Of a stretch of DNA of 64,000 nt, positions 11,279-22,713 are shown one piece after another (position 1 is the first letter of the stretch; each line of letters opens with the position of its first letter). This stretch comes from Cycas panzhihuaensis. Taxonomy: Eukaryota; Cycadophyta. The stretch is taken from assembly GCA_023213395.1 (NCBI GenBank), contig CM041465.1:176397741-176461740 (forward strand), read 5' to 3'. The translations under genes and the position numbers were made by a program. The notes under the pieces are model-generated. The model searched no databases and had not been told where the DNA came from. It saw only the letters and a list, made by a program, of their open reading frames with translations.

Positions 11279-12733
11279 TAGTTTCCAAAAGTGTTAACCA
11301 ATTATTCGAACGTAGAAATGGAATGCATAGGTAGGTGATATAACCATTTCAATGCATCTTCCTAGAGTGGTCAAGGAAACAATTTTATTAAAATTTGATC
11401 ATATGCCTAATAATTAATGCATGCCATGGAAAAAGCCTTAATATGATACATGGGGTCTTATGAGGAAGTGCCATCAAACTTGGGCACTTTAGGGGAATGA
11501 GGTGGTAGGTTAGTCCTTAGGGTCTCTATAGAAAGAGGACTTGAGCTATAGTCAATCAAGGGGTGTACCCCCAGATGACCTAACAAGTCAAAAGGGGGAT
11601 ATACAAGGGTCGTTTAAGGGTACCCACCACTTGTATAAGGTGGGTAAGAAGGAGAGGTATAGGGTATTTAACCCTAGTGATAAGAAGGATAAGAAGGTGG
11701 GAGATATGGGGCTCCCCCCAGTTGGTATAGAGAAGGTTGATATAGAGGAGGTTATCCTCCATGAGGGTAAGATGCAAAAGGGGGTGGGCGAGGATGCCTC
11801 AAACCACCTTGAGGGCATAGGATATATGTGGGTGGAATACTCACCACTGCCCCTAGGAGGATGATAGCATAATAAGATGATAAATAAGGAGGTATGAGTC
11901 CTCCTTGAAGGGGGATCATGGGTGGAATCAATTGTGTCACTTAGGAGGAAGGATAGGGCAAAGGGTTTTACCTGAAAGGTTTCCCAATAGGAGGGGAAAC
12001 TACATATGGATGGTGAGGATCCATCCTATATGTAGGTAGGGGGTTTGAAACCCCCATGTCCCCAAGGTTGTGAAGTGTAGCTTGAGGGGACATATAAGGA
12101 TAGGTCCCTATGTTGTGGTTGAGGGTGAATGGAGGCTAATCCTCCTTACCCTAGGTAACAAGGGCATGGAGGTATGGTGGTTGGAATTGGGGGCATATGG
12201 ATGGCACTCAGTTGTGGCATTATTATATGAAGGGAAGGCACACTCACCCCCTCTTAGGAAGTCTACATGCCTTATGAAATTTCATGATTGAGTGGGACAC
12301 CCATAGAAATGGGTTTCATAGTTATATCTTTTGGGAGAGTAGAAAATGGAGGTTGAGTAGAAGTAGGAGGGAGAAGATGGAAGAGGCAAATACAGAACTC
12401 AAAAGGAACTGTTATAGCCACTATTGAGGAGGTTGGCTAGCAGCGGCTTCAAAACATTCCCCAATGCTTCCACCGTATCCCTAGAGTGTGTATACATTAG
12501 GTCATAGGAGGCAGATGGCTCTTCGTGTTGACCCTGGTATGTAGGGAAGTGGTTGGATGTATGCCCTTGATATAAAGTAGGGTCTTGAGGTTGGGACCAC
12601 TTAAATATGTGTGGATGAGGGGCCATAGGATATGATTTGACTTGCTCATAAGATTGGTATAAAGGATCCCCATCAATATAGGTAGGATCCTCATAGGGAT
12701 ATGGGGCCTCCATTCAAGGTCAATTATAGGCAT
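11279..12733 (-). pseudogene. Gypsy-2 gag N-terminal part
   Basis: Continuation of the gypsy fragment at 1790-3609 on the other side of Copia-A1. On the minus strand, 12399-12713 is open and Pro/Tyr/Gln-rich (starts MEAPYPYEDPTY), like the disordered N-terminus of plant gypsy Gag. A Pro/Ser-rich stretch follows (about 11590-11940), and then, nearest the insertion, a segment that fits the Gag helical core, with several stops. Assignment rests on its position, composition and continuity with the protease part. The exact start is unknown. Confidence 0.55.
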
Positions 12734-13527
12734 ATAAATTGTGTGCTTAGTCTAATAGGTATCCCTCCATCGATAACTCTTAATCACTTAATTCGATTGG
12801 GGTGTAAGGGGATGGAACTTCTATATGTAGAAAGCCATATAAATATGTGATATATGATGCATTCATGAGCTTGTCACCACTTAGGAAGAATAAGAGTGAA
12901 GTAGAGGTAAGATTAATATAGATGGCTACTTAACACCCTAACTAACCCAAACATGCAAAAGGAATATGGGGAATGCCTAAGATAATCAACAAGCTTTCTT
13001 ACTGGTGAGTCCCTTGTATGGTTGCTAGTGAAATGCACCTAATGGGGATGACCTAAGATGAATACACCTAAATGATAGTAGGCCTAAGGAGCAAGACCTG
13101 TCCATGTGTAATAAAGCTTAAGACACCAATGAATGGAACCTATGCACTACTTGAGCACGCATGCAAGGGTAGTCGTTCTTCTTTTCCTAAGAGGCTAAAC
13201 CAAGGACACGCAAATAAGGGCACATGTGCAAAGAAGGGGATTGGTAACCCTCGAATATCAAATGATATGTATGGAAAAATAAGGGAGGAATGCAATGTAC
13301 TCCTAAAATGCTACTACATGCTTTTCAATTTTGATGAATACACTTAGTTTAGTCCTAGTGGATTCATGTTTCACCTATGTGGATTCAAGAATTGCATAAA
13401 CACAGTCCCTCTTCACATCTTAGGTTTGAAAACTAGTGTGTAATCTAACAATTCAATTCCCTACTCTAAAAATGCAATGCAAATTGAATATAAATGGATG
13501 AAAAGAAATTACAAAGTAAGCAACTTT

Positions 13528-13650
13528 TTTTTTTTCTTTTTTTGGTAGGAGAGAATGAAGGAATTAGGAGGAAAAGAGTTAGGAAAACAAAGGAAAATCC
13601 CTCTTTACTCTTCTCTCTCTCTCTCTCTCTATCTTTTTTTTTTTTTTAAG
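13528..13650. repeat. Low-complexity T- and TC-rich tract
   Basis: Poly-T, a (TC)n run near 13608-13631 and a second poly-T. Simple sequence only. Confidence 0.9.
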
Positions 13651-14283
13651 AGAAAAAGAAAGGAATGACAAGGAGAATCAAGAAACACTTATACCTTTTC
13701 CTTCTCTTTTGTTTTTTTGGTGTATTATTTCTTTCAATTTCCTTTTTTTTAAGGGTGTCAAACACACAAAGGAATAAACTAAGAGGGATGGTGATATATA
13801 CCCAAAAAATGAAGCCAAGGTAGTGATAACTTTCTTCCATGAACTGTGTTGACTGTAATGGAGAAAAGGGGGCTAATACTTATCCATCCCTAAGATAATT
13901 TTAATAGTATTTCTGCTCCCCAAAAGTCTCTTATGATAAAAAAAGAGAAACAACATTACTAAATCAAAAGAAAATCACAACAAAATGGACCTCAAACTTA
14001 CCTCTTTGAAAGGGAATCAACGTGGGTAATTGTTGAGACCTTCTTTGAGTGAATACGTGAAATATGTGACCTTCAAAACTATCTTTTCTCCTTATGCATA
14101 TAAGTTAGTAACTCATAGAAGAAAGAAATCTACCAAATGACCAATAGCATTTTAATTACATGTATAACTTATAGAAAAGGAGTTGTTAAACATTAAAATA
14201 ATGATTTCTAATCTATAAGTAAAAGACAATAAAGTGAGATGGGTTGGGGTGCCTTAGGTGGCAACTATCCCCCAAATATGAAT

Positions 14284-14310
14284 GGTTTCCTAAGTTGTAC
14301 TTAGGAAACC
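14284..14310. repeat. Perfect hairpin, 12-bp arms
   Basis: Arms GGTTTCCTAAGT and ACTTAGGAAACC around the 3-base loop TGT. No T-run follows as in a bacterial terminator; in this setting it is most likely an LTR or leader RNA structure. Confidence 0.85.
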
Positions 14311-14705
14311 TCCCCAACCTTGCAACTTGCTCTAATAAATCAATCCAAAAACAAGTACAAGAAGCTAAGAAGAGAGTCTACTCATAAAAATAAATGAAAT
14401 GATGATAAACAAACGAATCCACTAGCAAATTACTATCAAGAAAAATTAGACAACATGGTATGTTCAAGATGGAATAAGGAGAATGAAGGTTACCTCAAGC
14501 ATAGGTGACTGGATTACCTATGCCTTAGTAGAAGGACAATGAGTAATGGCTGCTAAATCTCCCTTCTAAGGACTCTCTAATAGCTCTTAGATATTTGCTC
14601 CTAATATCCTAAATAGTAGCTAGTTGCTTACTCTTAAATGCTATAGTTCTATTAGAATTTTGACAACATAACAATAGGAAGTCTTTTACAAAATGGTCTC
14701 TCCTT

Positions 14706-14771
14706 CCTCCTTTGGAAAAAGGAGGGTATTTTATAGATGAAATGGGGTGTAGGGTTGTTGGTTTTCTTCCC
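14706..14771 (-). promoter_or_regulatory. Possible LTR promoter with two hairpins (minus strand)
   Basis: A TATA-like CTATAAAATACCC on the minus strand lies between a CCTCCTTT/AAAGGAGG hairpin and a longer imperfect palindrome, GGTTTTC...GAAAACC (about 14759-14788). The pattern resembles a retrotransposon promoter region; this is inference. Confidence 0.3.
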
Positions 14772-16580
14772 ATAATATGGGGAAAACCATCAACAAAAAA
14801 CCATGAGTCATGATCATAGTTTGAATGATTTTGGGTTGAAAAGATCAAGAAAATATAAGGTTTGAGGCATGTTTAACCTCCTAACACTGACATAAGTTGA
14901 CCTAGGATAGATACAACTTGCCAGGTCAGAGATTTGACCATTAATAAGCTGAGTGTCACCATTAAACCCAAATTTAGGTTGGTGACAATCATACCACAAA
15001 TTCTTTTACGTTATTGTGAATACATTTGTGGCACTACAAAATACTTTATAATACTATTAATGTAAACAATAATCAAAGCAATAAGGAAATAGATTCTATT
15101 TCTTACCAACTTCTCCTTATGTTGTCAAGCAACCTCACTAATGACAAGTCTAATAGGAATGAATCAATCAACATTGAGTGAGAATAAAGTGGAAATGAGT
15201 CCAAATAAGCAAAAAGGACAATAATCAACAAAGGAAACAAGTTGTAAGTGGTTAGGGAGGTATCTTTTCCAACTTGATAAAACTAATGGACAGATGTTAT
15301 AGCCATGGACTAGTGTCATCATCATCATCAACATGCAAAAAGGGACATGAGCTAACCAACAAGCAAGACAAAAAGCATGTGCCAACTACATAACCTAAAA
15401 TATAAATCAATAAAGAGTGAGGAAAGGCAAAAACATACATGAACTTACCTTACTTGGTCAAGTGTCCAAATCTAATTCTCAAAACTTAGGAAATAGGTAC
15501 CCAAAAGAATAAACCTACATGAGAATCAAGGGCCAAGGAATGTCTTGGTAGGGTATAGGTTTCTAAAAACCTATTACACCTAGAAATAACTAAGGGAGAA
15601 TCTAACATGCCTTTTAGTTACTCTCTTCTAATTTTGGGAATGTCACTCTCATTTTCTATGCATTTCTATTTTCCTTTCTAGAGTTTCCCTACTTGGAAAT
15701 CAAGTATAAACTATGTGTGAAATCAAGTATAAACCATGTATACATAATAATTCCTCTTAAAAAAATCTAAAAAATTATAAATTTATAAAAAACACAAAAA
15801 CATGTATGTTATCCCTTTTTATTTCCTCCTTTCAGTTCTAGCCCCACTAGAAGCTCTTTTCCCTAGCTTAGCTTGGTGAGATGGTGCCTAGTTATGGGTT
15901 TAGACAGTTAATTTCTCCATCTACACGGCATCTCCTATGATCTAGTTAAATCCCATATTGAAGAAACTTGCACTTTCTTTAGTTACCTTTACTCACATTT
16001 AGACAAGTCTTTATTACTTGCATAAAAAACTTATTAGCTTTCCTTTCTTCTCAAGATGATTCTCTATGTGATTAAGCAAATAATGGTTCTCACTTGCCTA
16101 CTAGCTCTCCGAGTTTCATTCTTCCAACATTTTGTTCATCCTTCCCACTTGGTATACTATATAATTCTCATAAATTTTGGTCTTCCTAGATTACTCAAGC
16201 TCCTCTGCTAAGGTTTAATCCTCCTCATCCTTTAGGTACTAAAAGATACCCTAATCAAATATCCCCTACACTACTTATAGCTCATCCTTCAAGGACTTGG
16301 ATTTAGTCTCTTCATTACCCATGCTTTATAAAATAACATCCATACTATACATTGATAGGGCTTAATACCCCTTAGGTAGGCCAATCACTATTGTACCTTT
16401 TAAAACTAATTACCTTAAACACCCATTGTGTATTAGCAAATGTTACATATTGATGTTAGACAACTTATTCCCTAAGATAAGCATGAGGCTAAATGAAGTG
16501 CATCATCTAAAAAATGAGTTTCAAGATGTATAATTCACCATGACCATTGTGTGAATCATCATATAGATTAATACCCTCCC

Positions 16581-16582
<2 letters not shown>

Positions 16583-16615
<33 letters not shown>
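16583..16615. repeat. (AG)n microsatellite
   Basis: Sixteen to seventeen AG dinucleotides in unassigned DNA. Confidence 0.97.
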
Positions 16616-16618
<3 letters not shown>

Positions 16619-17370
16619 ATACATATAAATATTGACTCTTATGTATTCTTAATATCTAAGGCAAGTTGCATTTCAACTTCATCTCCACCTATAATTATAT
16701 AATTTGGATCCAGTTGTATGCATTATCCAAGACCTTTGAATCCAATTGCTTGGATCTATTATGGTCTTTATTGAGATTGAAACCTATTAGGCTTTTTAGG
16801 AAGTTCAAATTAATAGGTTTTGAAAGATATAGTTACCATGAGAAAACCAAATCATGGGAACCACTTCCCTTAAAAGGTTAGAGTCATATCCAAGCTATCT
16901 TACCTAAGTCATATCCTTATGGTTTGATTCCTATACATTCCCTACATTTATTAGTTTATCTCTAAATCACTAGGGGAACCTAGGATTGTTTGTTGTTACT
17001 TCAATTATCCATGACCATTTTAGAAATATCTTGACTTTTACTAGGGTCTTTCTCCTTCAACCAATTAATAATATAAATGCATACATAAACTATTATAGGT
17101 TCCCTAAGTAATACTCTATAATTTCACTCTAGTCCTATCAATTTATTCTCTAACTCATAGATTATTATATATTAATTGCCACATATACCAAGCTTGCTCT
17201 GATCAATTACACACCCTCATAACTATTACCTCATCACTACTATCTTTATTCTCTTCAATTTCTATTCAATATATTCCACATAGCCAAACATAGAAGTTGA
17301 ATCACTTATGTTCTACATCCTTAACCACCATTTCTTATAGCCTTGTTGCACTAAGCTAAGGGTTTCATCA

Positions 17371-17500
17371 CTCTAAAATGAGTATAAACTAGTTGAATCC
17401 TCTGTAATGAGTATAAACTAGCTACCTTACACTCATAATGCATATACACTCTATGATAGGTATACATTAGTTGTGCACTCCATCATGAGTATAAACTAAA
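17371..17500. repeat. Degenerate tandem repeat, core ATGAGTATAAACTA
   Basis: Three clear copies of ATGAGTATAAACTA plus diverged copies, spaced about 30-45 bases. The reverse complement of the same core occurs within Gypsy-1 near 28990-29010 and 29520-29575. Confidence 0.75.
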
Positions 17501-17562
17501 TATATATAGCATATCCAAAAATACAAAAAAAAAAAAAAGATATTAAAAAAATAAAATAAAAT

Positions 17563-17564
<2 letters not shown>

Positions 17565-17609
<45 letters not shown>
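17565..17609. repeat. (AT)n microsatellite
   Basis: About 22 AT dinucleotides after an A-rich stretch. Confidence 0.96.
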
Positions 17610-17610
<1 letters not shown>

Positions 17611-18387
17611 CTACAAAAACAAACTCATGCATGATCTAAGAGACTGATAATTAAGGAGATATAAGGGGGGGAAAGAGGCAGAGGCAACAAGATATTACAT
17701 ATCATGCCTAAAATAAGTAGGGTCTTAATATATATACACAAATATCAAAATAATACAACATATATAAGTATAATAGTATAACATCTCATGGTCCTTTAAC
17801 TTCCATGGGCATGTATATCAAGCTTAAAGTTAAACTCAAATACTCATAACCCTATGCCCATGGAGTGGACTCACATCCTTCCCTTCTCTCCTTATCACAA
17901 CACCACCCTCCTCACTTAAGATAAACTGCCATGTTGGTCATTATGGTGGTGGCTATTATTGCTCATTTCTCTCTCTAATCTAGTGAGTATATGTTTAGGG
18001 TATCTCACCCTATGTATATGCATCAAAGACTAATAGATGATTTGGCTCCTCAAGTGGGTGGGTGTAGGCTATCCCCTTGCTTGGGCTAGTACTTCTTGTC
18101 ACATGTATGTCTTCTTGCTATGTAAAACCTTTAGTTATGCCTCCATCCCTCTTAGCTCTGTCCCTTACACTACTTGTTATAAATGTAGTTCTACCTCTTG
18201 CATAACTATATCTATATCCAACTCCTAATACATATCCTTTGCTTTAATTGCAATTGCAAAATGCCATGTATGGTATCCTAGAAACTTGAGGTCACCCTCA
18301 CAGCATATTAGAGGTTCCTCTAAGCCATAGACAAATGATAAGAGGCCATCAAAGGTTTATCTTACAAAAGTTACCTCCATCACCTCC

Positions 18388-18478
18388 ATTAAGAAGTGTG
18401 TATATTGTGACCCCCTAGCATACATTAGAGGGGTAATTATATTAATTTAATAATCCAAGGGTTTAATCTTACCTAATA
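18388..18478 (-). repeat. Partial 3' LTR of the small non-autonomous element
   Basis: About 90 bp matching the start of the LTR at 20482-20866, including GGGTTTAAT and ACCTAATA as read on the plus strand. Similarity fades on the outer side. Confidence 0.6.
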
Positions 18479-18490
18479 TCCCCCCTTTAA
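18479..18490 (-). other. Polypurine tract of the small non-autonomous element
   Basis: Minus strand TTAAAGGGGGGA, directly before the partial 3' LTR. Confidence 0.65.
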
Positions 18491-20139
18491 TATTCAATTC
18501 ATGGCATATAGCTACTTCAAATATGATGTTGGGTCCATGCAAAATTTAAACATATATTAGAGCATGTGGATAACTAGTTATTGTACTTTCTAGTATTTTA
18601 AAATGGCATTTATATATATGATTCACCAATATTTGCTTAATAAGTAATATTTACCTACCTCTATTTTGATTATTTTTAGCTCTCCTACACTATGAGGAAA
18701 ACCCTAGCTAAAAGCCCTTAATTATATCCACTGCATCATAGAACTAACATGATAAAATGGTTATTTAAGCAAAAACATATGACAAACACTTTTTTTAGGC
18801 ATAGGCTCTAATTTAATACCTTATCAAACTAAAGTATAAACTTCAAGCCATAAAACTTCCCTAAAAAATATTCAAAGCATATCATATGATCACTTGTTGG
18901 AAATCTCCATGAACCAACTATCTAATACAATCAATGATACTTAATTTTGACATTGTATGAGGGAGATATCAATGTTCTTATAAGAAAAGATCCTTAAAAT
19001 GATTAAAAAATATGAAAAATAAGCATTTAGCCCCTTTACAATTAGCTCCCAGTTACCCATACAACCTCCTAAAGGGCTAGGTAGACTTCACACAGAGTTA
19101 AAAATAATTAAATATCACTTATTATATTTTAAAACTTAGGTTTATTAAAGATTTTAAACTTTATTTGACATCCTTCATTGTGTAACTTGCATGAATTTTA
19201 TAAGGCTTCAAGGGACTCTAATGAATGATTTTAGGTGATTAAACATGTTGTATGATCTTCTTAATACAAATATAAACCTATGGATGCAAATGAAACCTTT
19301 CAAAGTTATTAAAATCATGCCAAATAAGATGAAACAATAGTTAGAAAGTTACAAACTTTTATCTAATTTTCCTAGCATGCCCATCGAGTTGTCTAACATA
19401 TAAATAACCTGAGTTCAATACCTATTTACTAACTACATGCTTCTTATAGTTGGTCAGATAGTAATAAAGCTAACATCAACCAAATCTCTACACTGATTAA
19501 ACCCTCCATACATTAAAAGCTCATAGGATCCCTCCATCATAATAGAACAACAACCAAATCATACAAGAATAATAGTGCCCAAGCAAGTTTTGATAAAGAA
19601 TCATGGTGAATACCAAATATACCATCCACAATAACCTACTATCAAGGCCCCTTAACTTTACCTACAAATAAAGCCTTTAAACCCTCTTACTAATGGGATG
19701 GTACACCTTATACAAACCTTATGAACCTACAATCCTTATTACATATACATAGCTAATTAATTTATTTCTCATAAAATCTATGTTCTCTTCATTAACAAGA
19801 TCTGCATTCAAGCCCTATCACACTAGTGCTCCTAAAACACAAGCCAATACACCATCTATTATGATAAACATGCCATAAAATCCCTTATCAATCATGGATC
19901 TATCATGATAGAGTGAAAGATAATGGCCTACCTACCACATCATTAGCTTTAAAGGGTGATATGTCTACTTTAGAAGCTTCACTCTTAGACTCATATGCAA
20001 CACCTATATGTACACTAAAAAGACATGTATATAATAACCCAAAAATAAATAAATTAATAGAAAACCTATGTGGGATTTTAAATAACCATAGAAAATGTGC
20101 TTTTAGTTAGGTTTTCTATGCTTGGGTGTCAACATGTTA

Positions 20140-20290
20140 TAGCCTTATGACATCAATATGCTCTAGGATCATGAAACCAAGTAAACTCAAGCACTAACAT
20201 GCTTTAAGATCATGATACCAACATGCTCTAAGTACACTTGAGCACTAATATGCTCCAAGATCATAACACCAACATGGTCCAAGTACCCTA
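20140..20290. repeat. Degenerate tandem repeat, core ACATGCTCTAAG
   Basis: Successive diverged units built from AACATGCTCTAAG, AAGATCATGA-ACCAA and TTGAGCACTAATATGCT. Internal to the small non-autonomous element; no coding reading fits. Confidence 0.7.
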
Positions 20291-20469
20291 TAAAACTATG
20301 GTTTAAAACCTTTCACAACCTATAATAGGGCTTCACCTGATAAACAGTCTATCTCCCTTATTAGTCATAGAAAGGCATATATAAAATAAGTTCTAACTCA
20401 ACACATTAATAGCTGGACATACTCATAATCTTCCAACCTAATTAGGGTCAAACTAGGCTCAAAATTAGG

Positions 20470-20481
20470 GCTATGATACCA
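20470..20481 (-). other. Primer-binding site of the small non-autonomous element
   Basis: Minus strand TGGTATCATAGC, one mismatch from the initiator-Met-type PBS, directly after the LTR. The identical 12-mer is the PBS of Copia-A2. Confidence 0.75.
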
Positions 20482-20866
20482 TATAGAATATAAATATAAG
20501 TAGACAATAATAGTGATACTAAAATAAAGAATAAATGTAGGTCTTGAGATTATAACTTAAACTAGGTTAAAACCATAACCATACATATATAAGAATATGA
20601 ACTATGAAGCCATATAAGTGAATAAATATGCATAAATATATAATATAATATACTTGTAAGAAATAAACCTTCAAAATTATATTATAATAAACCAATATGT
20701 ATTTATAATAATAGACCACCTCATGGTTACCCAATCATAATCTAAGAGCCATTTGGTTAACCAATGACCTACAAAATTAAGAGGTGTACATACTATAACC
20801 CCCTACTACACATCAAAGGGGTAATTAAATGAATTTAATAATCTATGGGTTTAATATTACCTAATA
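20482..20866 (-). repeat. 5' LTR of the small non-autonomous element
   Basis: 385 bp bounded by the PBS inside and TATTAGG outside (TG of the usual terminus changed to TA). Confidence 0.6.
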
Positions 20867-22680
20867 AAAAGTAATTAAAAGAGATATAGACCCTCATTAG
20901 TGGACTTTGTGGCCTCAAATGGGTCAACTTGGTACCAAATCCTATCCTCACCTCCTCCCATGCCTATAGCTCCCTCTTGTGTTTCTCTCATTTTTGCTAA
21001 GGAGGAGGAACTCCCTCTCCTTTGACTAGCTATTCTACATCATCAACCCCTCCATCTATCTTAGTTAACCATTGTAATACTTCCATAGCCTTAATATCTA
21101 GCTTAGGTCCTCCTCCACAACCTACCACATTATATCTTGCTTTTTCATTTAGTGAGGGAATCTTTTCCCTCCTCTAGTTGCTCCACCTCTAGCCCCATCA
21201 CCTAGTAATGGTGTTGGGGGTGCATGTATTGTTACCTTGGTTGAATTAACATTATCATTAGACCATGGCAATATGCCTTCATATAGGTTTACCACTTGCT
21301 ATTTTAGAGTCATGTAATCTAGCTAAAGACACTATAATCTCCTTGCTCTTACATCTCCTTATGCCTAAATTTGTACTCTCTTATTCCACCTATTCATGAT
21401 CAAATCCATAATGGTGAGTCCTCTTGCTATGTTAGTTGGGAATATTAGAGGAATATGATCAAATAACCAACATATCAAAATTAAGTTGTAATAGAATATG
21501 CCCTTTACATTACAATAAATCCTCATTAATTAATGGCATATGCTCTGTATAATATACTTGACCTAATTTAGTCACACTCTTGCCTTATACTATCAAATGA
21601 TCCTAACCCATTGGTTTCATAAGCTCATGTAGTTTTGTATCCTCATGATATGAAATATAATAATAAGGGAAACCACCTTATGAATGTTGAGGATGCCCCA
21701 TTCTATTAAACTCAATTATCACACCAGTCAAATACTAGATCACTACTATTTAATTATTATCCTTAATCACTCACATCAAAACAATGGGTTTTCCTCTCTA
21801 AGACATGCTAAATATCTTACCTACATCTTAGGAAATGATACAAAAGTTGACTACACCTATAAATCTAAATATGTTATCTTCTAGGATCCTATGGTTTATG
21901 TGATCTATTAGAAGAACATTATCCATCACTAAGTAGATGGATTACTTAACCCTAACAAGACCGCAATGTTGCAATATTTATCATTCAATAAGTGTAAGAT
22001 GCTCAAGGAGTGGATCCAACATCCACCCATCATTTTCTTGAGTATCCACTCACATAACTCACTACAAATATAAACAAAAGCCAAAAGTTAGTTTTCCTCT
22101 AAGGAGAAAACTGATGAAATTGAACTAAAATGGCAAATTTTATTCATCACAATTTTCAACTAAGAAACTTGATTATATAACAAAAAAATCAATAAATAAA
22201 TTTAAAAAATATGATGATATAAACTTGAAATGTAATAACTCAAAGACCAAAAATATGATATTCTAGTAAAAAATATAATGAATTTATACATAAAATATAA
22301 TTTTTAAATGAAGAGTGTGATAAATTATTTAATCATATTTTTAGTAATAAATCACTAAGAAAAAGAAAAAATACATCTAGATTCTTATTGGGTAATTCAT
22401 GATGCCTACCATCATTCCAACACTAAGCTATACAAACTCACTCAATGTTAATTTGATGGTCAGATCTCCTAAAATTCTTAGAAATATACTTTGAAAGCCC
22501 TCTAACCTCAACCTAAATCAATGACAAATGCTTTAGAATTTTATAAATATTGGAATATAGCCCCTTCTTTAGGGAAAAATCCACTTCATCACATACTCCA
22601 ATCCATCATTCCCAGGCTAATTTCTATAATTCTTTCATTCACTTGAGCTGATATATTTCTTGTTGGTTCTTGGGGATTCT
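20867..22680. other. Unassigned, possibly coding remnant on minus strand
   Basis: Around 20940-21400 the minus strand has a Gly/Arg-rich patch (GDGARGGATRGGKR) followed by a segment that reads like decayed protein, but no family was recognised. The right end (about 22670-22707) is homologous to the PBS-side internal sequence of Gypsy-1. Confidence 0.35.
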
Positions 22681-22687
22681 TGGGTTT

Positions 22688-22707
22688 GATCCCCAGCAAG
22701 GTCACCA
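22688..22707 (-). other. PBS-like sequence next to the low-coordinate LTR of Gypsy-1
   Basis: Minus strand TGGTGACCTTGCTGGGGATC, matching the PBS region at 44114-44133 in 14 of 20 bases, with similarity continuing for about 25 bases further. A normal 3' LTR should be followed by target DNA here, not by a PBS. Confidence 0.65.
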
Positions 22708-22713
22708 AAAATA

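Larger units (their letters stand above)
12734..16580. other. Probable upstream region or LTR of Gypsy-2, unresolved
   Basis: No coding domain was recognised. It is upstream of the Gypsy-2 gag on the minus strand, where the untranslated leader and 5' LTR should lie. A minus-strand TATA-like box (CTATAAAATACCC, about 14724-14736) and several hairpins support a promoter-bearing LTR, but no partner LTR is in the window, so boundaries cannot be set. Confidence 0.35.
16616..18387. other. Unassigned AT-rich DNA
   Basis: No domain was recognised. It includes short tandem repeats, an (AT)n tract and a purine-rich patch near 17660-17685. Confidence 0.5.
18388..20866 (-). mobile_element. Small non-autonomous LTR element (minus strand)
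   Basis: Read on the minus strand: an LTR (20482-20866) starting TATTAGG, a PBS directly after it, about 2 kb without recognisable coding sequence, a polypurine tract, and then a partial or strongly diverged second LTR beginning with the same TATTAGGTAA. The two LTR starts match over about 90 bp with many substitutions, then similarity fades. No gag or pol was seen, so it is a LARD/TRIM-like derivative. No target duplication is visible because the far LTR end is lost. Old and degraded. Confidence 0.6.

Noticed and set aside
11580-11940. Overlapping open frames on both strands.
   Set aside because: Shadows of the Pro/Ser-rich Gypsy-2 gag region; none has a recognisable domain of its own.
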